A stretch of DNA of 6,350 nt from Bacteroidota bacterium (GCA_021796055.1 JAJYOS010000407.1:1-6350); one strand, 5' to 3'; numbered from the stretch's first letter, positions 1 to 6,003 are shown. Numbers and translations are program-made. Notes: generated by a model not told the origin, from the letters alone.

Positions 1-143
1 AGATCCTCGACCCGATTCTCGACGGGGAGATTCGGGTTCTTATAAGGCGTATCCTCCGCCGACATTCTATCTTTGCCGCCAAACGCAGTGAAGATCGTTA
101 AGAATAGTCCCGCCGACAGGATATAGACCACAAAATTCTTCAT
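1..143 (-). CDS. N-terminus of a secreted GH3 beta-glucosidase-like enzyme, truncated by the window edge
   Basis: This is the first 47 codons of a gene running off the left edge. It starts at an ATG (141-143) with AAAAGGAG (153-160) nine bases upstream. Residues 1-21 (MKNFVVYILSAGLFLTIFTA) look like a signal peptide: one Lys followed by a hydrophobic core. After it comes TPYKNPNLPVENRVED, which matches the usual entry into family GH3 beta-glucosidases, where YxxPxLPVExRVxDLLxRMTLEEK leads into the catalytic barrel. The next bases (CT) fit the expected Leu. GH3 enzymes of this kind remove glucose from the non-reducing end of cello-oligosaccharides, usually in the periplasm. The gene begins 33 bases after the GH9 stop on the same strand, so the two are probably one transcript. 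The catalytic part is outside the window, so the GH3 call rests on one short motif, and substrate specificity (glucosidase or xylosidase) cannot be told. Confidence 0.72.
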   Translation of the reverse strand, partial: MKNFVVYILSAGLFLTIFTAFGGKDRMSAEDTPYKNPNLPVENRVED

Positions 144-176
144 TACCAGTTTCTCCTTTTTCGAACACAGGATTCA

Positions 177-2198
177 TCATTTCACCATCATGAGTTTCCT
201 GGTCTCCACATAAGCTTCCTCGGGTCGATTCATGGGATGTACCATTATCTTATAGAAGTATACTCCGCTAGCTAAACGGGAACCGTCAAAGATAACCCTG
301 TACCGGCCCGCCTGCTTAACTTCATCGGCGAGAGTCGCGACTCGCCTTCCAAGCACGTCGTAGACTTTCAATGTTACAAATCCGATTTCCGCCATTTGAA
401 ATTCAATATTGGTAAAAGAGTTAAACGAGTTCGGAAAATTTTGTTCGAGCCCAAATTTCTTTGGGAACGCCGGGGAAGTTCTAACCGGAGTGGCGGGTGA
501 TTCATCAAGATATCCCGACACTAAGACGAGAGGAGCATTCCAGTTGATACATATCTCATTGGAACCGTAACTCCCTTGATCATCGATATAGCAAGCGGCA
601 GGAGGTGTGCTACTGCTGAAATTCGTCTGCAGCACGGGATCGTTGGAGACATTGTGGTTCGGTCCGCCGGCCAAGAGGCCCGGCACCGGATCGGCTATCC
701 CATCCGCGGCCGATGGCCTGTGATGGATATGCATCGGGGAATTAGCTCCAACTCCCGTTATGAAAGTCATGTTGTGCATGTTGCAGCCGAGGATGTAATT
801 GAGCTGGCTGAGCGCGGCGTTATAATAAGTCTTAGCGCCTGAGAGCCGGTAACCGAAGAGGAGGAGCACGGCGTTGTTCATTACCACGCTGTTAGACCCC
901 CAGTAGTAATCGGACGGATTCAACGTCACATTGAAACCGTCTTTTGAAGCAACCCCGGCAAGCATGCCGCAGTAGCTTAACAGGGCGCCGGAGAGAGCGG
1001 ACTTGACTGTGCTATCCCCCTGCCTGTGTGCGGAAAGATATTCAATCTCCGCCAGGGTTCGTACGTTTTGCCATCCCATCGCGTAAGATATCACGCCTTT
1101 GTCGGCATAGTGGTTCTCGAAATAAACGCCAAGTGAGTCTGCGCCGGTTGTAATGTACAGTTCGGCGGCGCCCCACAGACGCTCGTCGGAGTCATCACCG
1201 TCGCCATATTCTCCGGTCGCGGTACCGGAAGGGTTATGGAAGCCGCCGGCCGGGACGATTTCCGGATGGGCCGACAGATATTGCCAGGCTAACTCCGCTC
1301 TTTCGAGACACGTTCTTGAAAACGAGCTGTCGAAGCGAGAATAGATTCTCGCGGCCATTGCTGTAACGGCTGCAAAATCACCGGTCGCGGTAGTAGACTT
1401 CTGATAGATATACCTGGTGGAATTGTCGCTTGACGGCATTATAAATCCGGCAAACTGAGCGGGCGTCACCTTGAAATAGACTCCTCCATCCGTCGTATCC
1501 TGCATTTCAAGGAGCCAATTTAACTCGTATCTCACTTCGTCGAGTAAGTCAGGAACTGAGTTCCCACTCTCTGGTATGCCAAGGTCATCCCTCTCAAACC
1601 GAGCGGGAGTCTGTTCGTAGGCCATGAGTAGAGTGCCCACGGTTATGCCAGCATTGACAACATATTTTCCGTAGTCACCCGCGTCATGCCATCCCCCCGT
1701 CGCCGCTTTGGATCCCGATATGCCGGTGGATGAATGGAACGTCCCGTCATTCAAATGACAGGAGGCGCGCGCAAACTTTCCAGCGAACTGCGAGGTAAGT
1801 TCAGTCCCGCATCTCTGAAAGTAAAATCCCTTCAGCGATGTCGCGAACACGTCTCTGAACGCGTCATCGGAAATTCTGAACGAGTATGAAGTGTCCTTTT
1901 CGCTGGAAGCGATCCGGAAAGTCCCGGAGTCTGACATCGCGGAAAAATCGAGCAGGTATGTCGTTAGACCCGATGCCGCGTCGCCTGAGGAAAGGAGCGC
2001 CGGTCGCCCCCTGAAATATATTCTCCCGTCCGCAGCACTCACCACAAAAAAGCTGTCGGCGGATTGGGACAAATAGGCGAGCTTCTGTTGATCCGGAAGG
2101 TATCCTACCTGATTCACGTAGACATTCCGGGCTGACAGTGCGCGTCCGTCGAGAAGCGCGAGCCCGAAAAACAGGAGAACATTAGAAACAATTTTCAT
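177..2198 (-). CDS. Secreted glycoside hydrolase family 9 (endoglucanase/cellulase type) with C-terminal type IX sorting domain
   Basis: A 673-residue secreted enzyme that probably hydrolyses beta-1,4-glucan (cellulose or related). Domains: signal peptide 1-23 (ending RALSA); N-terminal Ig-like domain about 24-112, opening NVYVNQVGYLP as in CelD-type GH9 enzymes; (alpha/alpha)6 catalytic domain about 115-565; short linker; sorting domain about 580-673. Catalytic marks are all present: DAGD at 172-175 (D172, D175, the base region), SDERLWGAAELY at 337-348, GH9 signature 1 at 478-494 (TFITGVGANSPMHIHHR, with H492 and R494), and signature 2 around GSYGSNEICINWNAPL with proton donor E548. The C-terminus (LEQNFPNSFNSFTNI, KVYDVLGRRVATL, SGVYFYK, KLMMVK) matches the Por/type IX sorting domain, implying export to the cell surface or medium. 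No CBM3c or dockerin is seen. The frame is open upstream to an ATG at 2348, but the start at 2198 is chosen because it gives the signal peptide, has AAGGGGGA upstream, and lies downstream of a promoter-like element. The exact substrate is inferred. Confidence 0.93.
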   Translation of the reverse strand: MKIVSNVLLFFGLALLDGRALSARNVYVNQVGYLPDQQKLAYLSQSADSFFVVSAADGRIYFRGRPALLSSGDAASGLTTYLLDFSAMSDSGTFRIASSEKDTSYSFRISDDAFRDVFATSLKGFYFQRCGTELTSQFAGKFARASCHLNDGTFHSSTGISGSKAATGGWHDAGDYGKYVVNAGITVGTLLMAYEQTPARFERDDLGIPESGNSVPDLLDEVRYELNWLLEMQDTTDGGVYFKVTPAQFAGFIMPSSDNSTRYIYQKSTTATGDFAAVTAMAARIYSRFDSSFSRTCLERAELAWQYLSAHPEIVPAGGFHNPSGTATGEYGDGDDSDERLWGAAELYITTGADSLGVYFENHYADKGVISYAMGWQNVRTLAEIEYLSAHRQGDSTVKSALSGALLSYCGMLAGVASKDGFNVTLNPSDYYWGSNSVVMNNAVLLLFGYRLSGAKTYYNAALSQLNYILGCNMHNMTFITGVGANSPMHIHHRPSAADGIADPVPGLLAGGPNHNVSNDPVLQTNFSSSTPPAACYIDDQGSYGSNEICINWNAPLVLVSGYLDESPATPVRTSPAFPKKFGLEQNFPNSFNSFTNIEFQMAEIGFVTLKVYDVLGRRVATLADEVKQAGRYRVIFDGSRLASGVYFYKIMVHPMNRPEEAYVETRKLMMVK

Positions 2199-2310
2199 AG
2201 CCCATCCCCCTTGCAACATTATGAAAATTCTGTTTCTTGACGAGATCGGTATGGAAATAAAGAGCGCTGCCTCCACTTGCACGACCATACCCGAACGACC
2301 TGACGTAGGG

Positions 2311-2339
2311 AGTATAGGACATCGGCTGTGGAAAATCAA
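2311..2339 (-). promoter_or_regulatory. Sigma-70-like promoter for the GH9-GH3 transcript
   Basis: Read on the minus strand, TTGATT (2334-2339) is followed after exactly 17 bases by TATACT (2311-2316), four of six and five of six matches to TTGACA and TATAAT. A start near 2304 would give an untranslated leader of about 105 bases before the GH9 ATG at 2198. The element would exclude the longer GH9 reading with an ATG at 2348. This is a sequence match only; no regulator site was recognised beside it. Confidence 0.45.
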
Positions 2340-2437
2340 CCTGCCCAAGGCGCAGCGAGGGACTTCGTGAGGAGGTTTCGTAATAAATTGGTGTCATTGT
2401 CGTAACAAGGCCATATCGTAGTAGCTGCAAGTTGCTT

Positions 2438-2539
2438 AACAAATCCCGTCACTCTACCTATCGTCAGGGTCTGATGTGATTCAGGGCTCATCCAAATTCC
2501 AAGCTCTTGCGCACATCGAACGGGCGAAATAGATTTGTT
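2438..2539. repeat. Long-range imperfect inverted repeat
   Basis: AACAAAT followed directly by CCCGT (2438-2449) pairs with ACGGG (2520-2524) and ATTTGTT (2533-2539). All 12 bases of the left arm are complementary, but the right arm has an 8-base interruption (2525-2532). About 70 bases lie between the arms. It could be a folded leader or a chance pairing; no gene or known RNA family was recognised inside. Confidence 0.35.
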
Positions 2540-2621
2540 TAATGTTAACGAAGGCGGGCAACGACTCCGCAGATTTCTACTGTAATTGACGGCCCAGTGG
2601 TCAAAGAGTGGCGGATGTAAC

Positions 2622-2642
2622 AATTACTTTATGATAGTAATT
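2622..2642. promoter_or_regulatory. Perfect 7-bp dyad, operator-like, over a possible -10 box
   Basis: AATTACT (2622-2628) and AGTAATT (2636-2642) are exact reverse complements separated by 7 bases. The spacer ends in TATGAT (2630-2635), which resembles a plus-strand -10 box, though no convincing -35 lies 16-18 bases upstream. A 21-base dyad covering a -10 box is a common repressor-site arrangement. The factor is unknown, and the site lies about 150 bases before the M23 start. Confidence 0.35.
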
Positions 2643-2689
2643 CTTACTCCTCGCTTATTTAGACTCACGGAAAAGATATCACAGAATAT

Positions 2690-2703
2690 CGAAGATCTCT
2701 TCG
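2690..2703. repeat. Short palindrome CGAAGA-TC-TCTTCG
   Basis: Two exact 6-base arms (2690-2695 and 2698-2703) flank a 2-base centre. The spacing is too tight for an RNA hairpin, so if it means anything it would be a DNA-level dimeric protein site in the M23 upstream region. Confidence 0.25.
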
Positions 2704-2726
2704 CAACAACGGCTTCCAAGGTCCGA

Positions 2727-2756
2727 TGTGAGCAAAGTCTCACACGACCGCAGTCG
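2727..2756. promoter_or_regulatory. CRP-like dyad TGTGA-N8-TCACA followed by a small hairpin
   Basis: TGTGAG (2727-2732) and CTCACA (2739-2744) form a perfect 6-bp dyad with a 6-base loop. Read as half-sites it is TGTGA-N8-TCACA; the CRP/FNR-family CRP consensus has the same half-sites with N6, so the spacing is two bases off. Immediately after it, CGAC-CGCA-GTCG (2745-2756) can form a 4-bp stem. Both lie 35-64 bases before the M23 start codon. They could be an operator, or two tandem hairpins in the mRNA leader. Confidence 0.35.
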
Positions 2757-2790
2757 GCACAAACATTGTTTGATAAGAGAAGGAGAGCAA

Positions 2791-3729
2791 ATGCGAAAAA
2801 TCTACTTTTTTTCCGAGTCCCGTGTAAGCTATGAGCCGATCAGGTGGTCGCGGCTGGCCGCTATCACGCTGGCCATTCTATTATTCGCATCCCTCGCAAC
2901 AATGTTGGCTGGCTTCTTCGGCATCGATCCTCTTGGGTTGCAGGAGCTTCGGGCCGATAACATTTCCAGCGAGAACAAAGTCCTCAGAGCACAGCTGAAC
3001 TCTCTGAACGCTAAGCTCGAGGAGTTCTCGTCGGTGATGAATCGGCTCAGAGCAAGCGACGATCAGTTGCGCACGAGCGTCAACCTGCCGCACCTCTCTC
3101 CCGGAGTGAGGAACGTTTCAATCGGCGGCGTGAAGTTGAATAAGGACTTCGGCATTTCTCCGGGCGCAAACTCTCTGATAGTTGGAGTCATGAAATCACT
3201 GGCTGTCCTTCAAAGAGAAGCCAGTCTGCAGGAATACAGCTACGCTGACATTCTCACGAAATACCAGACAAACCGGCAATTGTTCAGGCACATACCCGCG
3301 ATAGATCCGATACGAAACGGAGTAATAAGCGATGGGTTCGGAATGCGGTTCCATCCTATTCTACACGTCTACCTTATGCATGAAGGAATAGATATTGAAG
3401 CGGAAGTTGGCACGCACGTTCACGCGACGGGAGCGGGCGTTGTAGAGTATGTGGGTAGGCGCGGGGGATACGGCAACGTTGTAGTGATAAACAACGGATT
3501 CGGATACTCGACATTGTTCGGGCATCTGTCGAAACCACTCGTCCATGTTGGCGAGAAGGTAGCAAGAGGACAAGTCATCGCGCTCAGCGGTGATACGGGA
3601 CTATCTACCGGGCCGCACCTGCATTATGAAGTCAGGAAGAACGGCGTACATCTCGATCCGGTGGACTACTTCTTCAACGGACAACCGTTCAACACGGCGA
3701 AGCTTTACGCTCAGCTGGCGGACAAGTGA
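2791..3729 (+). CDS. Membrane-anchored M23 (LytM/peptidase M23B) metallopeptidase
   Basis: A 312-residue envelope peptidase that probably cuts peptide cross-links of peptidoglycan during cell-wall remodelling. Residues 1-20 are cytoplasmic and basic, 21-44 form one membrane segment (LAAITLAILLFASLATMLAG), and about 50-100 is a likely coiled coil (ENKVLRAQLNSLNAKLEEF). The LytM domain is about 170-295 and contains SDGFGMRFHPI, HEGID with zinc ligands H197 and D201, GHL with H245, and GPHLHYEV with H276 and zinc ligand H278. All the zinc and catalytic histidines expected from S. aureus LytM are present, so it should be active rather than an EnvC/NlpD-type activator. The layout is N-in with the peptidase in the periplasm. 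The start at 2791 is chosen because AGAAGGAGA sits just upstream and because it begins directly before the membrane segment; the frame is open to an ATG at 2728 but that one lies in the dyad region. It converges with the phosphofructokinase gene. The natural substrate is not known. Confidence 0.92.
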   Translation: MRKIYFFSESRVSYEPIRWSRLAAITLAILLFASLATMLAGFFGIDPLGLQELRADNISSENKVLRAQLNSLNAKLEEFSSVMNRLRASDDQLRTSVNLPHLSPGVRNVSIGGVKLNKDFGISPGANSLIVGVMKSLAVLQREASLQEYSYADILTKYQTNRQLFRHIPAIDPIRNGVISDGFGMRFHPILHVYLMHEGIDIEAEVGTHVHATGAGVVEYVGRRGGYGNVVVINNGFGYSTLFGHLSKPLVHVGEKVARGQVIALSGDTGLSTGPHLHYEVRKNGVHLDPVDYFFNGQPFNTAKLYAQLADK

Positions 3730-3763
3730 CAGTCCAGCACAGACATCCCCTACTCTAAGTATA

Positions 3764-3786
3764 TCCCGGCGGTCTGATATCTGGGA
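3764..3786. terminator. Weak stem-loop between the convergent M23 and phosphofructokinase genes
   Basis: TCCCGG (3764-3769) can pair with CTGGGA (3781-3786) with one G-U pair and an 11-base loop. A TTTT run follows on the plus strand only at 3793-3796, six bases after the stem. It lies in the 74-base gap between two converging stops, where a terminator is expected, but the stem is poor and the call is mostly positional. Confidence 0.2.
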
Positions 3787-3803
3787 AGAGTGTTTTATCC
3801 CGA

Positions 3804-4775
3804 CTACTTCGCGAGAACTCTGGCCAAGTTGACGACCCGAGGATCCAGAGATTTCTTCCGGCTGTTAACCACATCGAGCGGTGTTCTGGCGATCTGGTCG
3901 TTTACAAGTCCGACGAGCACGCCGGGTTCACCCTCAACAAAGGCATTGACGGCAGCTTCTCCGAGGCGTGAAGCCAGAATCCTGTCGAACGCGCTCGGAG
4001 TTCCGCCACGCTGGACGTGCCCCAGGATAGTAACCCTCAACTCAAATCCAAGGCGTTCGTGGTTATCGCTGAAATATGAAGCGAGCCTGGTCGCGTTGTA
4101 CTTCGCACCTTCGGCGACGACCACAAGCGCATGGTTCTTCCCGCGCTCATACGCGCTCCGTATCTCTTCGGCGACGAGCTCAGGATCGGTTTCGACCTCA
4201 GGTATTATCACAGCCTCGGCGCCCCCGGCGATGCCGGCCATCAGCGCGAGATAACCGCAATCTCGACCCATGACCTCGATGACAAACGCGCGTTCGTGAG
4301 AGGACGCTGTTATCTTCAGCCTGTCGACCGCTTCAAGTATAACATTGAGTGCCGTGTCGACTCCGATAGTAATATCTGATCCATAGAGATCGTTGTCTAT
4401 GGTGGATGCAATTCCCACGACTGGGAAGCCGCGCTTCGACAAGGCGTAGGAGCCTGTCTGCGATCCGTTTCCTCCTATGACCACCAGACCTTCTATCCCA
4501 TTTTCACGGAGCACATGAAGGGCTTTCATTTGCCCTTCCTCTGTCTTGAACTCCGGACAGCGCGCGCTCTGGAGAAACGACCCTCCCTTTTCCAGGATTC
4601 CGCTCACATCGCGAGCCCGGAGCTGAATGAAGCTTCCTCCTACCAGCCCGGCGTACCCGCGGTTAACGCCGTAAACGTCCATCTTTGCCTCAATGCCCAC
4701 GCGCACTACCGACCGAATAGCGGCATTCATACCGGGTGCATCCCCGCCGCTGGTCAAAACAGCGATTCTTTTCAT
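3804..4775 (-). CDS. pfkA: 6-phosphofructokinase (PfkA family), active-site Asn variant
   Basis: A 323-residue cytoplasmic enzyme of glycolysis, expected to phosphorylate fructose 6-phosphate to fructose 1,6-bisphosphate. The length is typical of bacterial PfkA. It aligns by eye without gaps to E. coli PfkA through about residue 222, so numbers match: nucleotide loop TSGGDAPGMNAAIR (8-21, G11), R72, GGNGS (101-105), TIDND (125-129, base D127), R162, MGR (169-171) and E222; after a 4-residue shift LGHVQRGG follows (251-258, R247, H253, R256). Gly at 104 argues for ATP, since PPi-dependent enzymes have Asp there. Two oddities: position 103, the Mg-associated Asp in E. coli, is Asn, and the effector site keeps R21, R25 and K213 but has Ala at 54 and Lys at 154. 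The start at 4775 is chosen for GGAG upstream and the conserved MKRIAVLTSGGDAPG opening; an ATG 14 codons earlier adds only non-conserved residues. The dedA gene lies 230 bases upstream on the same strand. Confidence 0.95.
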   Translation of the reverse strand: MKRIAVLTSGGDAPGMNAAIRSVVRVGIEAKMDVYGVNRGYAGLVGGSFIQLRARDVSGILEKGGSFLQSARCPEFKTEEGQMKALHVLRENGIEGLVVIGGNGSQTGSYALSKRGFPVVGIASTIDNDLYGSDITIGVDTALNVILEAVDRLKITASSHERAFVIEVMGRDCGYLALMAGIAGGAEAVIIPEVETDPELVAEEIRSAYERGKNHALVVVAEGAKYNATRLASYFSDNHERLGFELRVTILGHVQRGGTPSAFDRILASRLGEAAVNAFVEGEPGVLVGLVNDQIARTPLDVVNSRKKSLDPRVVNLARVLAK

Positions 4776-4899
4776 CGTAACTCCAGATTTATCTCGTTTC
4801 AGGAAATGATTCTGCACACGTCATGCCGTGAAGAACCGGCAAACCCGCCTGCAAAAAGATAATGGAAAAATTAGGAAGAGTACGATAACGCGGGACAGC

Positions 4900-4923
4900 G
4901 CACGCAAGCCGATCGTCGCGTGC
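4900..4923. repeat. 6-bp inverted repeat upstream of pfkA
   Basis: GCACGC (4900-4905) and GCGTGC (4918-4923) are exact reverse complements with a 12-base loop, lying about 125-150 bases upstream of the pfkA start in the gap between dedA and pfkA. There is no T-run on either side, so it is not a standard terminator. It could be an operator or chance. No good promoter pair was found for pfkA in this gap. Confidence 0.22.
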
Positions 4924-4953
4924 ACCACGCTGCCATAAGTGTGCCACCTTATC

Positions 4954-5006
4954 ACCCCGATATCCTCAAACGATGAGAGAGGACTATTGCCCGTCGTTTT
5001 CGGGGT
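4954..5006 (-). repeat. Long stem-loop overlapping the dedA stop codon
   Basis: In plus coordinates ACCCCGA (4954-4960) and AAACGA (4968-4973), separated by 7 unpaired bases, pair with the continuous block TCGTTTTCGGGGT (4994-5006). That makes 13 base pairs around a 20-base loop with one 7-base bulge. The right arm reaches the last base of the dedA TAA codon, so the structure would form at the 3' end of dedA mRNA. A U-run does not follow on the minus strand (the next bases are GATAAGG), so it is not a textbook intrinsic terminator. It may protect the 3' end or attenuate read-through into pfkA. Confidence 0.4.
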
Positions 5007-5611
5007 TAATCCAGCGCCCTGCTCTTTTTCCTTTTCAAGATAAAATAAAGAACAGCGATGACGGCCAGCGCGCCTATGACATAATCGGCTTGCCTGAAAT
5101 AAGAGCCGATCGAGTCCCAATTGTTTCCGAGAAAAAATCCCACGTATGTGAGGAACACCGACCAGATCATCGACCCGAGAAGTGTCAGCGAGGTAAACTT
5201 GACAACATTCATCTTACCGATTCCGGCAGGAAGAGAGATGAAGGTCCGTATAACTGGGACTACTCTTCCAAGAAAAATCGAAAAAGCTCCGTACCTTCTG
5301 AACCACTCGTTGGTCTTCTCAAGATGCTTCTCCGATAGGAGGACACGAAGGAACCCGTACTTGTTTCTGATGCTCACTATCCATTCAGCAAGATAGTATG
5401 AGAGAAGTGAGCCAGCAACATTTCCAAGCGTCCCTGCAAAGGCTACCGCCCAGAAATTAAATGTTCCCTGAAGGGCGAGAAATCCTGAGAATGGCATCAC
5501 CACTTCCGAAGGGATCGGAATGTTCACACTCTCAAGAGTCATTAAAATAAAAACTCCCGGGTATCCGAGAATCTGTATTGTTTCGATCACGAGTCGCGAT
5601 AAAAATTCCAT
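5006..5611 (-). CDS. DedA-family (SNARE-associated/VTT domain) integral membrane protein
   Basis: A 201-residue inner-membrane protein of the DedA superfamily. Some members flip undecaprenyl phosphate back across the membrane (UptA) or affect proton-motive force and drug tolerance; which role applies here cannot be told. Family marks are clear: ESVNIPIPSEVVMPFSGFLA (27-46, with E27 and E36 in the re-entrant segment), GTLGNVAGSLLSYYLAEW (60-77), the amphipathic stretch around 80-110, and FLGRVVPVIRTFISLPAG (113-130, with conserved R116, P119, R122, P128, G130), followed by M134 and F139. Hydrophobic segments lie near 10-26, 38-58, 60-76, 140-163 and 176-192, and the tail is basic (KRKKSRALD, cytoplasmic). 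The length is normal for the family. The start at 5611 has GAAGGG upstream and begins the typical N-terminal helix. It sits upstream of pfkA on the same strand, but a 230-base gap and the stem at its stop codon make strong coupling doubtful. Confidence 0.93.
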   Translation of the reverse strand: MEFLSRLVIETIQILGYPGVFILMTLESVNIPIPSEVVMPFSGFLALQGTFNFWAVAFAGTLGNVAGSLLSYYLAEWIVSIRNKYGFLRVLLSEKHLEKTNEWFRRYGAFSIFLGRVVPVIRTFISLPAGIGKMNVVKFTSLTLLGSMIWSVFLTYVGFFLGNNWDSIGSYFRQADYVIGALAVIAVLYFILKRKKSRALD

Positions 5612-6003
5612 TACTTGCCCTTCTACGAATTAGTGAGTGCATACCAGTTCACTTGATCAGAATCATGTCTCAATTCCGAGGGATAACATTACGGAGTGAT
5701 TCTTAAATGTGAATATACAAGCCCCAACAGTAGACTTTCAAGAAACGAACCTTCACGCGTGGGCATCCTCACAGGACAGTCACAAGCCCGCGCAAGCGAT
5801 GGCCACACTCGCTGTTGTTTGATGGGGTGCCGAGAGCCGAGTGGTTACGCGCGCGACGGTATCGAATCGCCCTAGAGCGGAGAACGATTCTTCGAGCTTC
5901 CTTAGTGCCCTTCTGGTCGCGTTTGAAGAGGATGACGCCCAGGATCTCCCTGCCCGTCCGGAATCATTTAGAATGGATGCGATTTCCCAGGGAAGAGAGA
6001 GCT
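5612..6003. other. Gene-poor stretch between dedA and the right-edge gene
   Basis: I see no convincing complete gene in these 392 bases. The part next to dedA should hold its promoter, but no good -35/-10 pair was found. A minus-strand stretch of 64 codons (5772-5963) is free of stops and its first 25 or so codons have coding-like character, but it has no usual start codon. Small dyads (AGCGA/TCGCT at 5795-5813, TTCCC-A-GGGAA at 5984-5994) are within what chance allows. No tRNA or terminator was found. Confidence 0.5.

Larger units (their letters stand above)
2199..2790. other. Gene-free divergent region between GH9 and M23
   Basis: These 592 bases separate the divergent GH9 and M23 genes. 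Short frames exist on both strands, but none has a ribosome site together with recognisable protein character, so I see no gene here. The GH9-proximal side carries the promoter-like element at 2311-2339. The middle has a long-range inverted repeat (2438-2539). The M23-proximal 170 bases carry three compact dyads (2622-2642, 2690-2703, 2727-2744) and a small 4-bp hairpin (2745-2756). It most likely holds the promoters and operators of both genes. No -35/-10 pair of good quality was found for M23, although TATGAT at 2630-2635 is a possible -10. Confidence 0.6.

Noticed and set aside
2199..2348. GH9 start at the upstream ATG (2348), adding 50 residues.
   Set aside because: The extra residues would place the signal peptide inside the protein and the start codon just upstream of the promoter-like element; the internal start has a ribosome site.
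2399..2418. GTCGTAACAAGG followed by CCATATCG resembles the highly conserved 3' end of 16S rRNA.
   Set aside because: Only this 12-mer and a short loosely similar part match; the flanks show no rRNA helices and no anti-Shine-Dalgarno end follows, so it is treated as chance.
2434..2550. GCTTAAC fits the integron attC pattern RYYYAAC, with GTTAACG about 110 bases later.
   Set aside because: GTTAACG does not fit GTTRRRY, and there is no integrase or cassette arrangement, so it is not a credible attC site.
2336..2623. Minus-strand frame of 95 codons upstream of GH9.
   Set aside because: No ribosome site, no recognisable protein features and irregular composition; it overlaps the dyads and the promoter-like element.
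4821..5120. Minus-strand frame of 99 codons overlapping the 3' end of dedA.
   Set aside because: It overlaps the conserved C-terminal part of DedA in another frame and shows no protein family character.
5820..5890. GCCGAGTGGTTA after GGGGT looks like the 5' part and D-arm of a tRNA-Ser.
   Set aside because: No proper anticodon stem-loop, no matching 3' acceptor strand (CCCCATC) and no correct T-arm were found.
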